Of a stretch of DNA of 64,000 bases, positions 24,255 through 32,590 are shown in pieces (position 1 is the first letter of the stretch; the number at the start of each line of letters is the position of its first letter). Position numbers and translations under genes: made by a program. Location: NCBI RefSeq assembly GCF_006517395.1, contig NZ_VDCY01000003.1, positions 186,001-250,000 on the forward strand. Reading direction: 5' to 3'. The notes beneath the pieces are model-generated. The model saw nothing but the letters and a program-made list of their open reading frames with translations, searched no databases and was not told the origin of the DNA. Source of the stretch: Terrilactibacillus laevilacticus. GTDB lineage: Bacteria > Bacillota > Bacilli > Bacillales > Sporolactobacillaceae.

Positions 24255-26030
24255 TTATTTCAGATTTTCAAAATAAGTTCTTATTTGTGTTGCCAAGTTT
24301 TTCGGAATACCAGATTTTCTAAGCTCATCTAAATCAGCTTCGCGTATTTTTTTAATTGAACCAAAGTAACGGATCAACGCTTGCTTTCGTTTAGGACCAA
24401 CGCCTGGAATATCATCTAAAACGGATTTGGTCAATGCTTTATCTCGAGTTTGTCTATGAAATGTAATAGCAAAGCGGTGGACTTCATCTTGAATTCTTTG
24501 CAGTAAATAAAAGGCTTGGCTCCTGCGATCCAAAGGAATCACTTCTGCAGGATCTCCCATCATGAGCTGAGAGGTACGGTGTTTACTATCTTTGACCAAC
24601 CCACAAACAGGAATGGATAAACCGAGTTCATTCTCTAATACATCGATGGCGACAGACATCTGACCTTTTCCACCATCAATAACAATAAGATCTGGTAGAC
24701 TGCCTTTCTCTTTTAAAATACGAGAATAACGTCGTCTAATAACCTCCCGCATGGTTGCATAATCATCGGGGCCTGCAACAGTTTTAATATGGTACTTTCG
24801 GTAATCTTTCTTTTTTGGTTTGCCATCTTCAAAAACGACCATCGCTGAGACAGGATTAACACCTTGGATATTTGAGTTATCAAACGTTTCAATTCGATGA
24901 GGCACCCCGATGCCAAGATGTTGACCGAGTTGTTCAACAGCCTTAATGGTTCGTTCTTCATCGCGTTCAATGAGTAAGAATTTTTCTTTCAAAGCGATTC
25001 CTGCATTTTTCTTTGCCAGCTCTACCAATTCTTTCTTTCGACCTCGCTTTGGCTGGAGAACTGGAACTTGTAAGATTTCAGAGGCTAATTCAGCATTGAT
25101 ATCACGCTGAATCAAAATTTCTTTTGGCATAAGATGATTGTTATTAAGATAGAATTGACCCAAGTATGTTAAAAAGTCCTCCTCCGGTTCCTGATAAAAA
25201 GGAAAAATAGAGACATCTCTCTCAATAAGTTTACCTTGACGCATGAAAAAGACTTGAACGCACATCCATCCTTTATCATACGTGTAGCCAAACACATCAC
25301 GATCATCTAAGTCATCAAACATGACTTTCTGTTTTTCCATCACTGTTTCAATATGTTGTATCTGGTCACGAAGATCTTTTGCCCTTTCAAAATTTAATTG
25401 TTCAGAGGCCTCAAGCATCTTTTCTTTTAGTTCACGTTTGATATCCTGATGACCGCCATTAAGAAATCGGACAATTTCGCTCGTCATGTCTTTGTATTGT
25501 TCCTTCGTGACTTCATTGACACAAGGAGCTAGACACTGACCAATGTGATAATATAGACAAACTCGATTTGGCATTGTCTTACATTTTCTTAAAGGATACA
25601 ATCGATCAAGAAGACGTTTTGTCTCTTGTGCGGCGGTGGCATTTGGATAGGGTCCGAAATATTTGCCGCTCTTGCGATTCACTTTTCTCGTAATTAGGAG
25701 TCTAGGATGTCTTTCATTCGTCAATTTTATATAGGGGTAACTCTTATCGTCTTTTAACATAATATTATATTTGGGATCATGTTTTTTAATCAGATTGATC
25801 TCCAATAATAATGATTCAATCTCTGATGAAACAACAATATATTCAAAGTCAACGATTTCACTCACTAGACGTTGAGTCTTGCCATCATGCGTGCCGGAGA
25901 AATAGGATCGGACACGATTGCGTAAATTTTTCGCTTTACCGACATAAATGATGACATTATCTTTATTTTTCATTAAATAACAGCCTGGTTGATCAGGCAA
26001 TAAGCTTAATTTTTCTTTTAATGAAGCCAT
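24255..26030 (-). CDS. uvrC: Excinuclease ABC subunit C
   Basis: A 591-residue nucleotide-excision-repair endonuclease that cuts on both sides of the lesion in the UvrBC-DNA complex. Domains: GIY-YIG nuclease (residues ~12-95, [22 protein letters not shown]), a Cys-rich region ([13 protein letters not shown]), UvrB-interacting UVR segment (~200-235), RNase H-like C-terminal nuclease ([20 protein letters not shown]) and two helix-hairpin-helix motifs ([15 protein letters not shown]). Length is standard. In conserved order between lysC and trxA. Confidence 0.96.
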   Translation of the reverse strand: MASLKEKLSLLPDQPGCYLMKNKDNVIIYVGKAKNLRNRVRSYFSGTHDGKTQRLVSEIVDFEYIVVSSEIESLLLEINLIKKHDPKYNIMLKDDKSYPYIKLTNERHPRLLITRKVNRKSGKYFGPYPNATAAQETKRLLDRLYPLRKCKTMPNRVCLYYHIGQCLAPCVNEVTKEQYKDMTSEIVRFLNGGHQDIKRELKEKMLEASEQLNFERAKDLRDQIQHIETVMEKQKVMFDDLDDRDVFGYTYDKGWMCVQVFFMRQGKLIERDVSIFPFYQEPEEDFLTYLGQFYLNNNHLMPKEILIQRDINAELASEILQVPVLQPKRGRKKELVELAKKNAGIALKEKFLLIERDEERTIKAVEQLGQHLGIGVPHRIETFDNSNIQGVNPVSAMVVFEDGKPKKKDYRKYHIKTVAGPDDYATMREVIRRRYSRILKEKGSLPDLIVIDGGKGQMSVAIDVLENELGLSIPVCGLVKDSKHRTSQLMMGDPAEVIPLDRRSQAFYLLQRIQDEVHRFAITFHRQTRDKALTKSVLDDIPGVGPKRKQALIRYFGSIKKIREADLDELRKSGIPKNLATQIRTYFENLK

Positions 26031-26159
26031 AATATTTCAGCCCTTTTTCGTTCATTCCTAGTTGTCTTGAATCATATTTTACATGGTTGCAAGAGGTCAC
26101 ATCAACTAAATACGATCACATGCGATGCAAAAAAAGAATCTAACTCGATACAATGAAAA

Positions 26160-26185
26160 GAGATCCTCTTTTAAAAGAGGATCTC
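26160..26185 (-). terminator. trxA terminator
   Basis: GAGATCCTCTTTT pairs perfectly with AAAAGAGGATCTC; on the minus strand CTTTTCATTG follows. Confidence 0.85.
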
Positions 26186-26204
26186 AAACGTTTACCTTTA
26201 ACAC

Positions 26205-26519
26205 TTAAGCATATTGGTTGATACGTTCAACTAATGCTTCTTTGGGTTGGAAACCAATAATTTTATCCGCAATTTCTCCATCTTTGAAAAGGATAAGTGT
26301 TGGAATACTCATCACACCATATTTACTTGCTGTAGCTTGGTTTTGATCAACATCTAATTTAACGATTTTTACTTTATCAGCTAGTTCAGAATCCACTTCT
26401 TCAAGTACAGGTGCAATCATTTTACAAGGTCCGCACCAAGTAGCCCAGAAATCAGCAAGGACAAGACCTTTTGAAGTTTCGTCTGCAAAATTTGCATCAG
26501 TTACATGTGAAATTGCCAT
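26205..26519 (-). CDS. trxA: Thioredoxin
   Basis: A 104-residue cytoplasmic disulfide reductase with the active-site WCGPCK (about residues 28-33) and the cis-Pro region SIPTLILFKDG. TAGGAGGTCATAAATTT precedes the ATG. Length is normal. In B. subtilis etfBA and fad genes lie upstream; here an acyl-CoA ligase follows directly. Confidence 0.97.
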   Translation of the reverse strand: MAISHVTDANFADETSKGLVLADFWATWCGPCKMIAPVLEEVDSELADKVKIVKLDVDQNQATASKYGVMSIPTLILFKDGEIADKIIGFQPKEALVERINQYA

Positions 26520-26628
26520 AAATTTATGACCTCCTAAATTCTCTGTTATGTGAATGAGTATATCATCTTATAGAATGTGATGCCATTGATTCAACTTATA
26601 ATCATTCTAATCTTGCGTTTAACTATTC

Positions 26629-28257
26629 TCAGGTTACGTCTTTTACCTTTAGATATCTCTTCATTACTTTTCCCAAATGTGATTTTGGTAATTCATCGAT
26701 CTTTTCATAATAGCAAGGTACCTTATAAGATGATAGAAATTTTCGGCAATAATGATCATAGGCCGCTGGATCAAAAAGGGACTCTCTTTTCAGAACTAGA
26801 TAGGCTTTAATGGTTTCTCCTCGATACTCATCAGGGATCCCAACAACACAAGCCTCCTCTACATCTGGATGCCTTACAAGTATAGATTCAATTTCATTCG
26901 GATAAATGTTAAAACCAGAAGCAATAATGACATCTTTTTTTCGACCAACAAGGATATAGTTCCCATCATGAGTTTGATAAGCGATGTCCCCGGTATGGAG
27001 CCACCCATTTACAATGGTTCGTTGAGTAAGATTCTCCTGATTCCAGTATCCCTTCATGACCTGTGGGCCTTTAATTAATAATTCACCTGCTTCACCCTGA
27101 TTGACATCTTCGCCTGTACGAAGAGAAATAATTCGACACTTTGTATCTGGATAGGGTGTCCCAATGCCAAATGTCTGATCATTATTTTTTGAAAGAGATT
27201 GGCAATGGGTAATAGGTGAAGCTTCGCTTAGCCCATAACCCTGAATCAGACGTCCTTTTGAAAGGGATTCAAAAGCGAGTCGAGTTGATTCTGAAAGTGG
27301 TGAGGAGCCACTAATACATAATTTTAATGATGAGTAATCCACTGGGTGATGTTTGGCATATTCAACTAACGCCTTGAACATGGTTGGCACACCTGGAAAC
27401 AGGGTTGGCCTAATCGAATGGATGAGATGCACAACTTGATCAACTTGAAAATTTGGGATCACAATCATTTTTAATCGGCACCGCACGGCGACATGAATGC
27501 CAACACTTAAACCATAGACATGATAAAAAGGACACACACATAAAATGGATTGATGAGATTCAAGTTGTTTCATCATCCAATATTCTGATTGAATCGCGTT
27601 CGCCATAAGGTTAAAATGCGTGAGCATAACCCCTTTCATTCGTCCTTCTGTTCCCCCTGTATATTGGATCAGGGCCGTATCTTCTTTTGCATTTATTGTC
27701 GGTGGCTTAAAGGCTCTTTTTGTACGAAGACACTGACCAAAATGAAAAAGTTGGCCCCTTCTTCTAGCTTGATGGATATTGAAATGAGTGCTTTGGGTAT
27801 TTTTTATTGAGAAAGGCCTATCAATAAGAATCATGAACTTGACTTCGGTTTTTTTAAAAATAAAATGAGCCACATCTAGTCTTTGGTTCGGACTAATGAT
27901 TAATTTTGCTCCAGAATCGCTGGCTAAATAAGATGCCTCATAAGCCGTAGAAAGTGGATTGATCATGACGACAATGGCGCCAGATAAGAGTGTCCCATAA
28001 TAGCTAATGACAGCCTCCAAACAATTAGGAAGCATCATCATCACTCGGTCACCTTTCTTAATTCCTATTTTCTTTAAGTGTGAAGCAAATGTTAGAGCCT
28101 TTTCGTATAATTCTTGATACGTTACCTCTTTACCTAAATAAGACATGGCAGGATGATTCGAATAGTTTAGTGCTGCTACCTTTAAATCATCATAAATAGG
28201 ACACTCCGAATAAATACATTTAGCGCGCTCGGAGTTGGATAACCGATTTTGAGCCAT
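26629..28257 (-). CDS. Long-chain acyl-CoA ligase-like AMP-binding protein
   Basis: A 542-residue ANL-superfamily enzyme that would activate a fatty acid with ATP to acyl-AMP and then acyl-CoA. Motifs: A3 loop YTGGTEGRMKGVMLTH, A5 QGYGLSEASPITH, A7/A8 WLHTGDIAYQTHDGNYILVGRKKD, A10 KSHLGKVMKR. The A3 loop deviates from the usual TGGTTGxPKG (T to E, P to M), which may alter activity. B. subtilis lcfA occupies this neighbourhood, but etfAB and the beta-oxidation genes that normally accompany it are absent. AGGGGGTACATAA precedes the start. Confidence 0.88.
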   Translation of the reverse strand: MAQNRLSNSERAKCIYSECPIYDDLKVAALNYSNHPAMSYLGKEVTYQELYEKALTFASHLKKIGIKKGDRVMMMLPNCLEAVISYYGTLLSGAIVVMINPLSTAYEASYLASDSGAKLIISPNQRLDVAHFIFKKTEVKFMILIDRPFSIKNTQSTHFNIHQARRRGQLFHFGQCLRTKRAFKPPTINAKEDTALIQYTGGTEGRMKGVMLTHFNLMANAIQSEYWMMKQLESHQSILCVCPFYHVYGLSVGIHVAVRCRLKMIVIPNFQVDQVVHLIHSIRPTLFPGVPTMFKALVEYAKHHPVDYSSLKLCISGSSPLSESTRLAFESLSKGRLIQGYGLSEASPITHCQSLSKNNDQTFGIGTPYPDTKCRIISLRTGEDVNQGEAGELLIKGPQVMKGYWNQENLTQRTIVNGWLHTGDIAYQTHDGNYILVGRKKDVIIASGFNIYPNEIESILVRHPDVEEACVVGIPDEYRGETIKAYLVLKRESLFDPAAYDHYCRKFLSSYKVPCYYEKIDELPKSHLGKVMKRYLKVKDVT

Positions 28258-28398
28258 TTATGTACCCCCTTATGTAATGATAGCGGAGTTAAAAACAGTT
28301 TATTCATCTGCAGAGTAATTGTTCTAGATAATGAACCAGTCTTTAAAAACTTGAATAAACTAAAGTAGGCAAATGATGATAAAAAAAGGGGGGGCATC

Positions 28399-28668
28399 AT
28401 GAATTCTCAAAACTCTAGACATGGAGGAACAAAACCCAACATGCAGTCAAAATTTTATTCATCACCACATTTTCAGACTAATTCATCTAAAAATTCAAAT
28501 ACGTTGCGACTCGTAGCTATAGCCGGCTTTATTGCTATGACAGGCTCCACACTTTCATTAATAGCTGTCACAGTCAATGCCATAATCGCCTATTTTGCAT
28601 ATAAAAAATCATTTGGGGGGGACGGCCTCAAGTCGAGAATATCGTTGTTTAAGCGTCACAGCATATAG
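28399..28668 (+). CDS. Small hypothetical membrane protein, paralogue of 29024-29398
   Basis: An 89-residue protein: a Ser/Asn/Gln-rich polar head (about 35 residues) followed by a hydrophobic segment and a basic tail. The segment TGSTLSLIAVTVNAIIAYFAY aligns with IGSTLFIIAAISNVIAATRAY in the downstream protein, so the two are likely paralogues; the shared pattern is GSTL-x2-IA-x4-N-x(3-4)-A-x-x-AY. AAAAAAAGGGGGGG precedes the ATG. No known family recognised; small size and polar head suggest a spore or membrane-associated structural role. Confidence 0.6.
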   Translation: MNSQNSRHGGTKPNMQSKFYSSPHFQTNSSKNSNTLRLVAIAGFIAMTGSTLSLIAVTVNAIIAYFAYKKSFGGDGLKSRISLFKRHSI

Positions 28669-28685
28669 CCTGTCATCTTTTCTAA

Positions 28686-28722
28686 AAAGGACTATTCATT
28701 TATTGCATATGAATTGTCCTTT
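28686..28722 (+). terminator. Hairpin after the 28399-28668 gene
   Basis: AAAAGGAC(T)ATTCAT pairs with ATGAAT(T)GTCCTTT around TTATTGCAT; weak T-rich tail AAATTTTA. Confidence 0.6.
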
Positions 28723-28732
28723 AAATTTTATC

Positions 28733-28853
28733 CCACTTAACGGCTAGTAAAGAACCCCACCTCAAAACTTTGAGTATTGAAAGAAGATAGATGGGGGATC
28801 AACTACCCGTAAAGGTCCGATTGCTTCAACTTACTGATGAAAGTTTTCACTTT
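28733..28853 (-). repeat. Dispersed hairpin repeat family 3, short copy
   Basis: Read on the minus strand: AAGTGAAAACTTTCATCAGT, then CAATCGGACCTTTACGGG, then CCATCTATCTTCTTTCAATA, then GAGGTGGGGTTCTTTACTAG. This matches 3060-3260 except for the GC-rich ~70-nt insert, which is missing. No gene is evident in the rest of 28669-29023. Confidence 0.7.
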
Positions 28854-29023
28854 AGGCTGTATGGATTAATCTGTATTATTTAGTGATGACGACCATTGTT
28901 GATTTTGTCAGTCATATCTTTTTACATATATTCCGTTTATTAAAAAGCGTAAAAAAATATGGAACAAAAAAGTCTTAGAAGGAATATGATACATTAGCCT
29001 ACGAACTATAGGGGGGAATAATA

Positions 29024-29398
29024 ATGGTCGTAGCATCGACATTACCAGTGCCACAACCTGACCAAGGCTATGGAGTCCGGGGAGGGGGTCCATCACCAGT
29101 CTATCAACCGTATCAAACAAATCAGACCTATCAACAAAATCAATTCCGACAAATCAGTCAATCCAGCCAGATAGGTCAAGCGAGTCAATCAAATCAGATC
29201 AGTCAAAAAGATTTAGCTAATTTAAGTAACTTAAAATTTATCATCCGAATTAATACCATCTCTTTAATTGGCTCTACACTATTTATAATCGCCGCCATCT
29301 CAAATGTTATCGCAGCCACTCGTGCTTACCGAATTGCACGTAGCGATCTTGGTGGACAAGTCAATATGTTTGACGATTATGCTGACTATAGTATTTAA
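29024..29398 (+). CDS. Gln/Ser-rich small membrane protein, paralogue of 28399-28668
   Basis: A 124-residue protein with a Pro/Gln/Tyr-rich N-terminal 55 residues made of imperfect repeats (TNQTYQQNQ, RQISQSSQIGQASQSNQISQ) and a hydrophobic helix (about residues 78-105) with the GSTL...IA...N...AY pattern shared with the neighbour 360 bp upstream. Ends in acidic/Tyr residues (DDYADYSI). GGGGGGAATAATA precedes the ATG. No family recognised. Transcribed toward yshE with a bidirectional terminator between. Confidence 0.6.
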   Translation: MVVASTLPVPQPDQGYGVRGGGPSPVYQPYQTNQTYQQNQFRQISQSSQIGQASQSNQISQKDLANLSNLKFIIRINTISLIGSTLFIIAAISNVIAATRAYRIARSDLGGQVNMFDDYADYSI

Positions 29399-29408
29399 AA
29401 TGAATTAT

Positions 29409-29448
29409 TAAAAAACGTTTCTAACGGTTGATTAGAAACGTTTTTTTG
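29409..29448. terminator. Bidirectional terminator between 29024-29398 and yshE
   Basis: AAAAAACGTTTCTAA pairs with TTAGAAACGTTTTTTT around CGGTTGA. Confidence 0.92.
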
Positions 29449-29457
29449 AGATGTTAT

Positions 29458-29868
29458 TTACAAACTTGCACCAATGACAAACGATAAACCAATCGAGATC
29501 GTCATTGAGATAAACCCAACTGCCTTATTTCCCTTTTGAATTTCTAAATCAATACTAAATGTAGGCGTTAAGAATTCGAAAATAAAGTAACCAACAAGTA
29601 AAAGAAGAAATCCAAAAAAGCCTTGGATAATCATTGGAATTATCAACGCATGTTGTTCGATTGAGTAACGAAATATGTTGGCTATACCAAATATTTTTCC
29701 TCCTGTTGCTAATGCCACAGCAAGATTTCCTTCTTTTATTTCTTTCCAATTATGATACTTTGTGACTAATTCGAATATCGCAAGAAAGACAATGGTACTA
29801 AGAACGACCACACTAAAGTAGGCAATGGTGTGTACATAGACATTTTTTTCAAGAAGCAGATTTGACAA
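29458..29868 (-). CDS. yshE: DUF350 family membrane protein (YshE)
   Basis: A ~136-residue protein with four membrane helices: HTIAYFSVVVLSTIVFLAIF, NLAVALATGGKIFGIANIF, IIQGFFGFLLLLVGYFIFEF, VGFISMTISIGLSFVIG. DUF350 proteins are UPF0719-type inner-membrane proteins of unknown role. The mutS2 stop and this start are 12 bases apart; AAGGAG overlapping the mutS2 stop favours the TTG at 29868, since the GTG at 29877 overlaps that site. The pairing mutS2-yshE is conserved in Bacillus. Confidence 0.88.
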   Translation of the reverse strand: MSNLLLEKNVYVHTIAYFSVVVLSTIVFLAIFELVTKYHNWKEIKEGNLAVALATGGKIFGIANIFRYSIEQHALIIPMIIQGFFGFLLLLVGYFIFEFLTPTFSIDLEIQKGNKAVGFISMTISIGLSFVIGASL

Positions 29869-29880
29869 AGCTGTCACTCC

Positions 29881-32238
29881 TTATTTTAATTCCACGACGG
29901 TAACGCCGCTGCCCCCTTCACCTGCTCCTCCTAATCTAGAACTTTTTACACGGGGATGTGATTTCAGTAAAGATTGAACCCCATTCCTCAGAGCTCCTGT
30001 ACCTTTTCCATGAATGATAGAAACTTGATGATAACCTGCAAGTAAAGCATCGTCTAAATATTTTTCAACTTTTTGCATGGCATCTTCATAACGATCCCCG
30101 CGAAGATCACATTCCGTTTTTGTGACATGCCCTGATGTTCGAACATTCACAACAGGCTTGACTTCTTTATCCACTTTAATTGGCTTAATATCCTGTGCAG
30201 AGACATTCATTTTTAGAATACCAATTTGAACACGATATTCATGGTCATTAATTTTCTCTAGAACGTGTCCCTTCTGACCAAAGCTTATTACTTTTATCTC
30301 TTGACCAGGCGAGAAGGTCTTTGTTTCTTTTTTATACGTAGGGGAAGGGCGTTTAGTTTCATTTTGTGATAAGGAATCTAAAGCATGATCTAGTCTTGTT
30401 TTTGCATCAATTAATTGATGCTCTTTAACCTTGCCGGATTGTGCTTTTAATGATCTCAGCTCTTTTATAATTTCTTCTGCTTCTTTTTTTGCTTCATTTA
30501 CGGCTTCTTCAGCTTTAGAACGAGCTTCTTTAATCAGCCGATTCCTTTTTTCTTCAATTTGATTCATCTCTTTTGTTAATTCGATTTGCCGCTTTTTGAC
30601 TTCTTCTTTGATTGTTCTTGCTTCGATTTCTGCTTTTTCTGCTTCTTTCCTATTTTTTTCTAGAGACGCAATCATTCGATCAACTTGATTCGTTTCAGTA
30701 CTAATTTGTTTTCTAGCTTCTTCAATAATCCTTTCATCTAAACCAAGTTTACGAGAAATTTCAAAGGCATTACTTCGCCCTGGCACACCGAGAAGCAATC
30801 GATAAGTTGGTCTTAATGTTTCCACGTCAAATTCGACACTTGCATTAAGAACACCGCTGCGATCAAAGGCATAAGCTTTCAATTCACTGTAGTGAGTTGT
30901 ACAGACCACAGTGGCTCCTCTTTCAAAAACTGTATCAAGAATAGCAATGGATAACGCTGCACCTTCCTGAGGATCTGTACCAGCACCGAGTTCATCGAAT
31001 AAAACAAGACTTTGAAAGTCAACTTCATTCAAAATACGAACAATATTGGTCATGTGAGACGAAAAAGTACTTAAACTTTGCTCAATAGACTGTTCATCCC
31101 CAATATCCGCAAACACCTTCTTAAAAACATTCACCGTCGAATCTTCGTCTACTGGTATCTGTAAACCGGCTTGTGTCATTAACGTAAGAAGCCCTATTGT
31201 CTTTAGTGTGACCGTCTTTCCCCCGGTGTTAGGTCCGGTGATGATCATGGCGTGGTGATGATCACCTAAACGGATATCGATGGGTACAACTTGATCAGGG
31301 TCAATGAGGGGATGCCGAGCCCGTTTCATATTAATGACGCCTTTATCGTTGAGATGAGGACGAGTGGCTTTCATTTGATGCCCCAATTTAGCCTTTGCAT
31401 AAATGAGATCTAATTTGGCTAATTGATCAACATTATGATAAAGCTCGCTAGCAACAAAGGATGTTTCTTCACTTAATAAACGTAATATCCGTTCTATTTC
31501 ATACCGTTCTCGTGCTCTTGCTTCACTAAGTTTGTTATTTATTTCGACAACCGATTGTGGCTCAATAAAAAATGTAGCACCTGATGCTGATTGATCATGA
31601 ACAATTCCGCCGAATTTGTGGCGATAATCAGGTTTTACTGGTACGACTTGTCTTCCGTTACGAATGGTAATGATAGCTTCTGTTAACATTTTTTGTGTAT
31701 TTGGGGATCTAACAATTGATTCTAATTTTTCCTTTACACGACTATCGTAAGTTCTTATTTGCGTTCTAACGGTGCGAAGTGTTTCACTTGCTGTGTCTAA
31801 TACTTCACCATTATCACCAATACAAAGGCGGATTTTTTTTTCAAGTTCAACTTGTGGATTAATTTCATCTACAATACTCAGCAAGATAGGGATATTAACC
31901 TCTTCTTCTACAAGTTCTTGAATAAATCGCTTAATCACTCGTGATCCTCGAATTGTATCGGCAATATCACTTAATTCCTTACTACTCAGCATTCCACCAA
32001 TTTCAGAACGCTTTAGGTGCTGCCTAATATCCGATATTCCGCCAAAAGGAATGTGCCCTTTTAAACGAAGGACAGTAGCCCCTTCATCGGTTTCTTCTTG
32101 TAATCTTTCTACTGTTTTCAAGTCCGTACTTGGGCTTAATTCTTCAATCTTTTGCTGACCAAGTGAACAAGCCGCCTGTTTCATCAGTCTTTCTTTCATT
32201 TTATTAAATTCTAATCTATTTAAAACTCGTGGAGTCAC
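29881..32238 (-). CDS. mutS2: Endonuclease MutS2
   Basis: A 785-residue protein related to MutS but without the mismatch-recognition domain; implicated in suppressing recombination and in rescue of collided ribosomes. Domains: core/lever (1-310), ATPase with Walker A GPNTGGKTVTLK and Walker B LVLFDELGAGTDP, a long charged coiled coil (about 510-640), KOW-like segment, and C-terminal Smr nuclease domain (DLRGDRYEDAM, IIHGKGTGALR). The GTG at 32238 has GGAGGAAAAAAA upstream and gives exactly the B. subtilis length. Probably co-transcribed with polX; a long MITE-like element now lies between. Confidence 0.96.
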   Translation of the reverse strand: MTPRVLNRLEFNKMKERLMKQAACSLGQQKIEELSPSTDLKTVERLQEETDEGATVLRLKGHIPFGGISDIRQHLKRSEIGGMLSSKELSDIADTIRGSRVIKRFIQELVEEEVNIPILLSIVDEINPQVELEKKIRLCIGDNGEVLDTASETLRTVRTQIRTYDSRVKEKLESIVRSPNTQKMLTEAIITIRNGRQVVPVKPDYRHKFGGIVHDQSASGATFFIEPQSVVEINNKLSEARARERYEIERILRLLSEETSFVASELYHNVDQLAKLDLIYAKAKLGHQMKATRPHLNDKGVINMKRARHPLIDPDQVVPIDIRLGDHHHAMIITGPNTGGKTVTLKTIGLLTLMTQAGLQIPVDEDSTVNVFKKVFADIGDEQSIEQSLSTFSSHMTNIVRILNEVDFQSLVLFDELGAGTDPQEGAALSIAILDTVFERGATVVCTTHYSELKAYAFDRSGVLNASVEFDVETLRPTYRLLLGVPGRSNAFEISRKLGLDERIIEEARKQISTETNQVDRMIASLEKNRKEAEKAEIEARTIKEEVKKRQIELTKEMNQIEEKRNRLIKEARSKAEEAVNEAKKEAEEIIKELRSLKAQSGKVKEHQLIDAKTRLDHALDSLSQNETKRPSPTYKKETKTFSPGQEIKVISFGQKGHVLEKINDHEYRVQIGILKMNVSAQDIKPIKVDKEVKPVVNVRTSGHVTKTECDLRGDRYEDAMQKVEKYLDDALLAGYHQVSIIHGKGTGALRNGVQSLLKSHPRVKSSRLGGAGEGGSGVTVVELK

Positions 32239-32305
32239 TTTTTTTCCTCCTTCACCTTTCAAAAACGTCCTTATTTCACTTCTATTTGACTTTTTCCTTT
32301 TTTAA

Positions 32306-32590
32306 GAGGTTGTTCAAAAAGTCACCAAATAATAAGCTACGAATCCTCGGCGCCCGCTCGTTTTTCCAGTCCTCATGTAGCGGATACAAGAGGGTCGCTG
32401 GCTAAAGTCGCTCACGTCCTGTGGCTGGCGTGAAGCTACCACAACGCGAGGAATGCCGGTCCTAAGGAACTCTGCGGACGCTCTGACGCTCTTAGCCTTC
32501 CGGCGCCCAGGACGGGCTAGTACTGGCGTTTCTTGCAGGATGCCAGCGTACTTAGCCAGTAACCCTTTTCATTTGTCACCTTTTTGAACT
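32306..32590 (-). mobile_element. MITE-like element, copy H (285 bp, long form, TSD TTTAA)
   Basis: GAGGTTGTTCAAAAAGTCAC to TTTGTCACCTTTTTGAACT; the outermost ACGCAC of the right tip is lost. TTTAA flanks at 32301-32305 and 32591-32595. It lies between polX and mutS2 in the same transcription unit, and its right tip codes for the end of PolX. It has the long module. Confidence 0.88.
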
